From NCBI GenBank assembly GCA_014879855.1, contig JACSRH010000052.1, positions 1-11,928 on the forward strand: a stretch of 11,928 nt of DNA, written 5' to 3'. Positions 6,303 through 11,928 of this stretch are shown piece after piece. The notes beneath the pieces are model-generated. The model was not told where the DNA came from, did no database searches, and was given only the letters and a program-made list of their open reading frames with translations. The stretch is from Caldilineaceae bacterium. Its GTDB lineage: Bacteria > Chloroflexota > Anaerolineae > Caldilineales > Caldilineaceae. Positions within the stretch are counted from its first letter, which is position 1. Each line of letters opens with the position of its first letter. Made by a program: the position numbers and the translations under genes.

Positions 6303-7450
6303 GCCAAATCAGCCTCCGCCTGACAACCATGAAGCCTGGCTTCATCCCGGGCGATGATGCCGCCGCCCAGGCAAAGATCATCATCATAGAAGATCGCACC
6401 CTGTCCCGGTGTGATGTCGCGCAGCGGTGCGACAAATTGCACTTCAACGCGACTGTCCCCAAGCGGAAAGATCGTACAATCAACGGCCTGCGCCTTGTAG
6501 CGGACTTTGCACTGCACGTGCGCCCCGGTCGCGGGCGCGACATCCTGCGTCCAGGTGACGCGCTCGGCGATCAGGCGATCTTTGCCCAGTTCCGCGGCGC
6601 CGCCTATTATCAGCGTGTTGTTGTGATAGTCTAATTCCAGCACAAAAAGCGGCTCCGCCGCGCCTGCAATGCCCAACCCCTTGCGCTGACCGATGGTGTA
6701 GCCAGGCAGCCCGCTGTGTTCGCCGTAAATCTGGCCGCGGCGATCAACAATTGGGCCGGGACGCATTGCCTCGGCCGCCCAATTGCGCAGAAAACGCCGA
6801 TAGTCGTCGTCGAAGACAAAGCACAGATCCATCGAGTCGTGTTTGGAGGCGATGGGCAGCCCGCGCGCCGCCGCGAGGCGACGCACCTCGGATTTAGGAT
6901 AGTCGCCGATGGGAAAGAGCACGTCGTTCAGCTCCGCCTGGCCGAGCACGCTGAGCACATAGCTCTGGTCTTTGGCCTCGTCCACACCCTTGAGCAACTG
7001 CACCTTGCCGTCCGCGCCGCGCCGCAGGCGAGCGTAGTGTCCCGTCGCCAAATAATCCGCGCCCAACCGTCGCGCATAGTTGAGCAGATAATCAAAGCGA
7101 ATATGGCGGTTGCACTCGATGCACGGATTCGGCGTCACCCCGCGGCTGTAGCCATCGATGAAGAAATCCACCACCTGCTGTTTGAAGGGTTGCTCCACGT
7201 TAATCAGGTAGAACGGCATCCCCAATTCGTCGGCCACGCGCCGCGCATCGTGGACGCTCTCCAGGCTGCAACATTTGTTGGCCGAACCTTCGCCCGCGCC
7301 AACTTCCGCCCAAAGGCGCATCATCACGCCGATGCAATTGTATCCCTGCTCCACCAGCAGCGCCGCCGCCACGGATGAATCCACGCCGCCCGACATGGCG
7401 ACGACGACGGTGGTGTCGGCAGGAGACTGGGCGTGCTTCGTGTCCATCAT
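6287..7450 (-). CDS. mnmA: tRNA-specific 2-thiouridylase MnmA
   Basis: A 387-residue enzyme that installs the 2-thio group on uridine 34 of tRNA-Lys, -Glu and -Gln, using ATP to adenylate the base and a persulfide as sulfur source. The PP-loop SGGVDSS is at 20-26. The nucleophile Cys110 (NPCIECN) and the persulfide-carrying Cys210 (MDLCFVF) are both present, as are ATGHYARL (136-143), KDQSYVLSVL (160-169), GYTIGQRKGLG (250-260) and CLGGGII (360-366), where the family usually ends. About 20 further residues follow, and the last four codons plus stop lie inside a hairpin repeat arm. The frame also opens at GTG 7465, but ATG 7450 is preferred: a TACAAT box ends 6 bases before it and no Shine-Dalgarno is seen. 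The upstream secreted-protein gene ends 40 bases away on the same strand. Confidence 0.93.
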   Translation of the reverse strand: MMDTKHAQSPADTTVVVAMSGGVDSSVAAALLVEQGYNCIGVMMRLWAEVGAGEGSANKCCSLESVHDARRVADELGMPFYLINVEQPFKQQVVDFFIDGYSRGVTPNPCIECNRHIRFDYLLNYARRLGADYLATGHYARLRRGADGKVQLLKGVDEAKDQSYVLSVLGQAELNDVLFPIGDYPKSEVRRLAAARGLPIASKHDSMDLCFVFDDDYRRFLRNWAAEAMRPGPIVDRRGQIYGEHSGLPGYTIGQRKGLGIAGAAEPLFVLELDYHNNTLIIGGAAELGKDRLIAERVTWTQDVAPATGAHVQCKVRYKAQAVDCTIFPLGDSRVEVQFVAPLRDITPGQGAIFYDDDLCLGGGIIARDEARLHGCQAEADLAIERG

Positions 7451-7456
7451 GGCGCT

Positions 7457-7462
7457 ATTGTA
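7457..7462 (-). promoter_or_regulatory. -10 box directly before mnmA
   Basis: On the - strand TGTACAAT includes TACAAT at 7462-7457, ending six bases before the ATG at 7450, so transcription would begin at the start codon. No good -35 hexamer is present at 16-18 bases upstream. The weak evidence leaves open that mnmA is read only from the upstream genes. Confidence 0.35.
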
Positions 7463-7490
7463 CACGAACTTGCCGCGCGCGCCGATTTCA

Positions 7491-9491
7491 TCACGGCTCG
7501 ATAAAGATCGTCATCTCCACCGTCAACCTGCTGCCATCTTCGGCGTTTGCGATCGCGCGCAGCAAGTACGGCTCGCCGTAGCGCACAGGTTCGCCTGACG
7601 GCCAGGCATCACCACTGTCGCCAAAGCGCCACACGTTGCAGTCGGGTTCGCCGCCGGCAAAGGCGCAGTAGGCGGCGTTGCTCTCAGTGCGTTGGTAGAC
7701 CTCGCGGCCGTCGGCGTCGAAGATGCGCAGATCGACATTGCGGATGCCGTCGCCATCCTGAAACCCGCGTGCTGCATCGTAAGCCTCCACCTGAAAGACC
7801 AGCGCGCCATAGACGGTGCTATAGGCATCCCCCGGCTCCGTCTGCACGATATTCGCCTCAAGCGCAGCCGGTTGATTTTCTTCGTCACAGCGCGGTAAAT
7901 CCGGATGGTCGATGACGAATGGAGTGTTCCAGGTTTCCTGGTCCCCGTTGTCGAGCACGATATCAGCAAAGACCGTGTAGTCGCCGTTGCAGATGAGCCG
8001 ATCCGTGTCCGGCCAGCGGGCGCCACGGCCGATGTCCAGGGTGTTGCAGATCGGTTCGCCGCCGCCAAACACACAGTAGCCATAGGTGCGCTCGGTGTGC
8101 GTGTAGAACTCGTCGCCAAATTGATCCTGGATGCGGAAATCCACGCGCTCGATCTTGCGATTGCCGGGCGTGCGCCGAATCTCAGCCCGAACATACATCC
8201 GATCGCGGAAGGTGATCACACCATTGCCGATGCGCCCGATGCCGGCGCCGCTCACAAGATCGCCTTCCCAACCGCCGCCTCCTGGCCCGCCACCCGGCAG
8301 CACCACCAGCGGCGGCAGCGTGGGCTCCAACGACGGCAGCGTCACTACGGGCGGCAAGGTCGGCGTTGCTGGCGGCACGACCACCGGCGGCACAGTCGGG
8401 ATAGGTGTAGCGCGCGGCGTAGGCGGCAGCTTGCCTGGCGGCAGGCTCGTCAGGTTGCCGGGGCATGTGATCAAGCGCGCCCCTGTTGAGACCCAACCGC
8501 GCGGTCCTGTCGGCAGCACTTGCACTTCGAGCCAGGTGGCGTCGGTGTTGCGCGCCAGCGGGCGAAGCTGGGCATTGAAAGGCGCCGCGCCAATGGGTGC
8601 AAAAGTCGTGCCAGGCCCCGAGCGCACGTTCAGATTGGGATTGGCGAGCACCGTGCAGGTCGCCTCCGCCTGCGGCGTGGCAGTGGGATTCGCCCGTCGC
8701 GTCGATGCAGGGGTGAGCGCAGGCGCAGGGCCAATAGCGCCACTGGCCGGATGCGTCAATGATAAGGAGTAGGCGCCGCGGTCGTTGCGCTGTTCTCCCG
8801 CGACGATCAGCAAATAGACGCCAGTGGCGGGAATCTCGACGCTGGAAATGCTTGCCTGGCTGTCGCTATCGGCGCTGCTCTCCATCAGCGTCTCCTCTGC
8901 CGTGGGGTCGAAGAGTTCAAGATAGGGCGTAAACTGGTCACTGCTTGCCGTCGCCGTCACAACATCGCCCGCACAGCCGCGCCACGCCCAGATTTCCCCG
9001 GCGCTTGTTTTCACGCTGCCCGTGACAACCGCGTTGGCCGGCAAACCTTTATCAAAAGTAAGGCCGGCAAGTGCCAGCGCGTCGCCAAAGTCAGAGCTGA
9101 TCGAATAAGCGCCGCGATCGCTGCGCCGTTCGCCGGCCGCGACGACTGTGTAATGTCCATTCTCCTCCACGCGAACGACCGCCTGCGCCTGCCCGCCATC
9201 TTCGGACGCGGCTTCGACGATGGGCGCGGCGGTCGTGTCGGTGTAGACGCTCACAAAGGGCGTGAACGCGTCGCTGGCAACCGTCACGGTGAAGTGATCG
9301 CCAGCGCAGGCATCGATCTCCCACTGCTCGCCCAACGATCCGGTGATCCGCCCTGTCGTCGCACCCGTAGGCGGCAAGGGTTGTTTTGTCTGCGCCAGCG
9401 CGGCTGGCGCAGACAATAGCAGCGCCACCAGCAACAGCGCCGCCGCTGTTGCTCCTGCGATCCGACAAGCGATTGCTTTGCATTGATTCAT
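7491..9491 (-). CDS. Secreted protein with two PPC-like domains, SH3b and duplicated Cys module
   Basis: A 666-residue exported protein. The signal peptide is at 1-33, with likely cleavage after ALA33. Two tandem beta-sandwich repeats resembling pre-peptidase C-terminal (PPC) domains follow: about 44-135 and 154-247, with matching segments GEQWEIDACAGD/GEIWAWRGCAGD, DAFTPFVSVY/DQFTPYLELF and AGERRSDRGAYS/AGEQRNDRGAYS. A bacterial SH3 (SH3b) domain spans about 279-343 (NPNLNVRSGPGTTFAPIG, WLEVQ, GWVS). A Pro/Thr/Val-rich linker (349-398) and a Gly-rich hinge (400-407) lead to two copies of an unrecognised module (about 415-530 and 545-666), each with YCxFxGGEPxCN (Cys473/482 and Cys609/618). 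No catalytic motif or cell-wall sorting signal is seen; PPC and SH3b suggest binding to polymers or cell wall. GGAGG lies 7 bases before the ATG, and ATGA overlaps the stop of the CHAT gene, indicating translational coupling. Confidence 0.85.
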   Translation of the reverse strand: MNQCKAIACRIAGATAAALLLVALLLSAPAALAQTKQPLPPTGATTGRITGSLGEQWEIDACAGDHFTVTVASDAFTPFVSVYTDTTAAPIVEAASEDGGQAQAVVRVEENGHYTVVAAGERRSDRGAYSISSDFGDALALAGLTFDKGLPANAVVTGSVKTSAGEIWAWRGCAGDVVTATASSDQFTPYLELFDPTAEETLMESSADSDSQASISSVEIPATGVYLLIVAGEQRNDRGAYSLSLTHPASGAIGPAPALTPASTRRANPTATPQAEATCTVLANPNLNVRSGPGTTFAPIGAAPFNAQLRPLARNTDATWLEVQVLPTGPRGWVSTGARLITCPGNLTSLPPGKLPPTPRATPIPTVPPVVVPPATPTLPPVVTLPSLEPTLPPLVVLPGGGPGGGGWEGDLVSGAGIGRIGNGVITFRDRMYVRAEIRRTPGNRKIERVDFRIQDQFGDEFYTHTERTYGYCVFGGGEPICNTLDIGRGARWPDTDRLICNGDYTVFADIVLDNGDQETWNTPFVIDHPDLPRCDEENQPAALEANIVQTEPGDAYSTVYGALVFQVEAYDAARGFQDGDGIRNVDLRIFDADGREVYQRTESNAAYCAFAGGEPDCNVWRFGDSGDAWPSGEPVRYGEPYLLRAIANAEDGSRLTVEMTIFIEP

Positions 9492-11928
9492 GGCTTTTCC
9501 TCCAGTGTATTGCTCAAAACCTGCCGCGCTTCCAGTGCAAATGGCGCGCAGCTACAGGCCAGCACACGTTGCTGGAAGAGCGCGTTGCCCGCGGTCTCTT
9601 CACGCATTGCATTGCAAGCGTCATAGTGGGCGATGGCCGTTTGCAGCCACGTGACCTGCGTCTGCTGGGCCGCGGCGCGCGTGGCTGCGTCCTGCGCCTG
9701 GTCGCGCTGCACCGCGGCGCTGTGCGCGCGCAGCCGCGCCACCGTGCCCAGGCCCACCTGCGTCCAGGCGTAATAGACCGGGTCGTCTGCCGGCGTGAAC
9801 GCGGCCAACGCCCCCTCCAACGCCGTCTGCGCCTGATTCAGCGACTCTTCGGCCGCGTCAAAATCGTTTTGCATCACTTGCCAGGTGGCGCGCACACGAT
9901 ACGCCAGCCCCAGATTCATCCGCGCGCGCGGGGCAAAGGGCGACGCCTGCTCCCCAGCCAGGCGCACCGCGCGTTCCAGCAGATCCACCGCCATATCGCT
10001 GTCCTGGATGGCCGCGGCCAGGTCTGGCGAAGAATTCTCGATGTTTTCTAGGGAAATACAGCTTTCCAGCCCGGCCGGCGCCTGCTGCGTGCGATAGGGA
10101 AAGAGCTGCGCCCGGTCAAGATAGACGCCGCCCAGCAGGATCAGCGCCGGTGTAAACGCCGCGTCATCTTCCAGCGCTTCGTTCAGCGCCGTGATCGCCG
10201 TCGTATACTGGCGCGATTTCTGAGCCAGCTCCCCCAGGACAAGGTGAAACAACTCCTTGCCTTCCCCTTTTTGCCAACCATCCACCGCTGGCTCCGCCTG
10301 CTGCAGAATGGCAAGCCCGCGCGCCGGCAAACCCGCCAACCCGTAAGAGATTGCCTGTGTCATCCAGAACAGGGCGCGGCTGCGCGGCCCCAATTTTTCG
10401 GATACGGTGAGGTTGGCGCTGTCTGGATTGGCGGCGTACGGCGTCGACGGCTGGATCGGCGCGCCAAATTCGTAGCCGCCCCACAGCGCGCTCGGCTCGC
10501 CTGCTCGATCCTGCGCATCGAAATAGAACTCCAACTCCAGGCTTTCAGGGTCAGTGGCGTCGGTCAGGTGGCCGAACACGACCATCTGCGCCTTGATGCG
10601 CCGCGCCAACTGGGCCGCGCTGTCCATGCGCGCGGCCGGCGTAGCGCCGGTCACATAACCCAGCGCGGCATTTTTGCCCTCGCCGCGCCCCAGCGAGTCG
10701 TGCCAGATCAGCACGTCGCGATCAAATTCGCCGGTGGCCTTGGCGTGCACATAGGCGTCGTCGAGCGCCTGGTAAAGCGTGGCGCTGATGTGGTCGCCAA
10801 ACTCGGTATGGCGCATCGAGCCGTCGGGCTGGATCACGCCGATGTCCGCCACGGCGATGTTGAAGTTGCCGGTCATCGGCCAGACGTTCCACAGCGGCTC
10901 CAGCGTGGGATAGGCCAGACTGCCCGCAATGCCAAAGACGATGATCGCCAGCGCCAGCAGCGGCCAGAAGAGGCGGCGCAGCAACGCGCGTTCGGGATGG
11001 CGTTCGTCCTCGCTGGCAATCTGCCAGATTACGCCGTCCGCCGCGCGGCTGAAGAGTACAGGCACGCCCCACTCGGCGCCGCCTGGCGCGGCCAGATCGA
11101 TTGCCTTGCGCCCTTCGCTCACTGCCGCGTCGACAGGCAGGCGGTCGGCCAACGCGCCGTAAAATTGTTCGGCAAAAGCCGCGGCCGCCGCGTCGCTGAT
11201 CGCGTACTGCATAGCGACCGCAGCGGGCAGCCCGCGCTGCACCAGCGCGGCCGCGGTGCTGGAGAAGGGCGACTGTTCGTCCCCGGCCGCGCCCTCGCAG
11301 GCGTTGAGCACGGCCAGGCGCAGCGACTGCTGGTCTGAGAGCAGGCGGCAGAGCTGCGTCGCGCTCAGCAGCCAGGCCGCGCCGGATGCGTCGGTCATCA
11401 CCAGCGAGCCTTCGCCGGCGCGCGCGTCAAAAAGCGCGTGGCCGCTGTAGTGGAGGATGTGCCACGGCCCCTGCTGCATGGCATCCTGCAGCGCCGGCCA
11501 CGTCGCCTGTTCCAGCCAGACCAGCTCCACCTGCCCCTGCTCGATCGGCTGGCGCAGCGCTTGCGCCAGCGCGGCCTTTTCGCGCGCCACATCGAGCGGC
11601 GGCAGGTCGGTCGGCGCGGCCACCACGCCCAGCACGCGCAGCGGCGGCGTCACCGCAAAGTCGGGGTCGGGCAGCAGCAGCTCCAGATAGCGCATGATGG
11701 GTGTACGCCGCGAGAGCGCCACAAACTCCTGGCTGCGCGCGTCGTAGAGGAACTCCCACGGCACGGTGAGCAGCTCCGGCGCCAGGATGCGCAGCTTGAG
11801 CCGCACCCCCTGGCCCGCGCCGCTGGTGATTTGGCGGCTGCGGTCATACGCGGTGCGGAGGTCGCCCTGGATCAGCGCGTCGAAGAGCGCGGCGCCAAAG
11901 CGCTGCACCTGCTCGCCATCGCCGGGAC
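9488..11928 (-). CDS. CHAT-domain cysteine peptidase-like membrane protein with TPRs (N-terminus missing)
   Basis: The frame is open to the window edge, so the true start lies outside; GTG at 11908 is only an internal codon. Residues are numbered from it (806 visible). The CHAT domain covers about 1-295: LTVPWEFLYD (48-57), RVLGVVAAP (91-99), dyad His157 in HYSGHALFD and dyad Cys204 in LNACEG, ending WGVPVLFS. A charged stretch (EDERHPERALLRR) precedes one membrane helix at 313-333. A mixed alpha/beta region (345-485, with NFNIAVADIG and AQMVVFGHL) resembles TolB-N/FlgO-like extracytoplasmic folds. TPR-like helices fill 508-800. Positive residues before the helix put CHAT inside and TPRs outside the membrane. 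CHAT domains are caspase-like peptidases; both dyad residues are present, so activity is plausible. Its stop overlaps the start of the secreted PPC/SH3b gene by ATGA. Confidence 0.88.
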   Translation of the reverse strand, partial: PGDGEQVQRFGAALFDALIQGDLRTAYDRSRQITSGAGQGVRLKLRILAPELLTVPWEFLYDARSQEFVALSRRTPIMRYLELLLPDPDFAVTPPLRVLGVVAAPTDLPPLDVAREKAALAQALRQPIEQGQVELVWLEQATWPALQDAMQQGPWHILHYSGHALFDARAGEGSLVMTDASGAAWLLSATQLCRLLSDQQSLRLAVLNACEGAAGDEQSPFSSTAAALVQRGLPAAVAMQYAISDAAAAAFAEQFYGALADRLPVDAAVSEGRKAIDLAAPGGAEWGVPVLFSRAADGVIWQIASEDERHPERALLRRLFWPLLALAIIVFGIAGSLAYPTLEPLWNVWPMTGNFNIAVADIGVIQPDGSMRHTEFGDHISATLYQALDDAYVHAKATGEFDRDVLIWHDSLGRGEGKNAALGYVTGATPAARMDSAAQLARRIKAQMVVFGHLTDATDPESLELEFYFDAQDRAGEPSALWGGYEFGAPIQPSTPYAANPDSANLTVSEKLGPRSRALFWMTQAISYGLAGLPARGLAILQQAEPAVDGWQKGEGKELFHLVLGELAQKSRQYTTAITALNEALEDDAAFTPALILLGGVYLDRAQLFPYRTQQAPAGLESCISLENIENSSPDLAAAIQDSDMAVDLLERAVRLAGEQASPFAPRARMNLGLAYRVRATWQVMQNDFDAAEESLNQAQTALEGALAAFTPADDPVYYAWTQVGLGTVARLRAHSAAVQRDQAQDAATRAAAQQTQVTWLQTAIAHYDACNAMREETAGNALFQQRVLACSCAPFALEARQVLSNTLEEKP

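Noticed and set aside
6716..7378. 220-codon + strand open frame opposite mnmA
   Set aside because: Shadow of mnmA, whose PP-loop and catalytic cysteines lie on the - strand.
7451..7465. GTG 7465 as start of mnmA
   Set aside because: The GTG overlaps the TACAAT box just upstream of ATG 7450, and the extra five residues do not match the family.
10244..11338. Long + strand open frame (364 codons) opposite the CHAT gene
   Set aside because: Arg/Gly/Ala/Gln-rich translation with no motif; it is the antisense shadow of a GC-rich coding region whose - strand frame has clear CHAT and TPR features.

Overview
The window looks like chromosomal DNA of a GC-rich bacterium, most probably a Chloroflexota member of the Anaerolineae/Caldilineales type. 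This is an inference from the mix of genes: a CHAT-TPR membrane protein coupled to a secreted PPC/SH3 protein, a sortase, a DUF1269 protein, MnmA with an NKCCSLESVHDARR-type segment, and intergenic hairpin repeats built from CGGAT units. There is no rRNA, tRNA, transposase or CRISPR array that I can see.

Layout. Bases 1-2116 (+ strand) are the end of a carbohydrate uptake and catabolism operon: the C-terminus of a MalG-type ABC permease, a Gfo/Idh/MocA oxidoreductase, and a TIM-barrel sugar isomerase/epimerase. A long hairpin repeat (2136-2210) closes the operon and separates it from a convergent, possibly lipid-anchored sortase (2244-2927, - strand). An AT-richer gap of about 300 bases leads to a small unknown gene (3239-3490). 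A + strand pair follows: an M24 peptidase behind a leader holding tandem 9-mers, one of which is a perfect DnaA box, and a RidA enamine/imine deaminase. Next comes a DUF1269 membrane protein with its own promoter.

From 5821 to the end everything is on the - strand. In transcription order these are a CHAT-TM-TPR protein (N-terminus outside the window), a secreted PPC-PPC-SH3b protein coupled to it by an ATGA stop/start overlap, the tRNA 2-thiouridylase MnmA, a second hairpin repeat that supplies the last codons and stop of mnmA, and a small DUF948-like membrane protein.

The most interesting part is 7491-11928. A predicted cysteine peptidase domain (CHAT, with His and Cys of the dyad both present) is tied through one membrane helix to a predicted extracytoplasmic sensor/TPR region, and is translationally coupled to a secreted multidomain protein carrying a duplicated module (YCxFxGGEPxCN) that I do not recognise. 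This could be an envelope-sensing proteolytic signalling system. Other points worth checking are the two related 9-bp-unit hairpin elements, the repeat-derived mnmA terminus, the DnaA-box-like leader of the M24 gene, and two genes that look leaderless.
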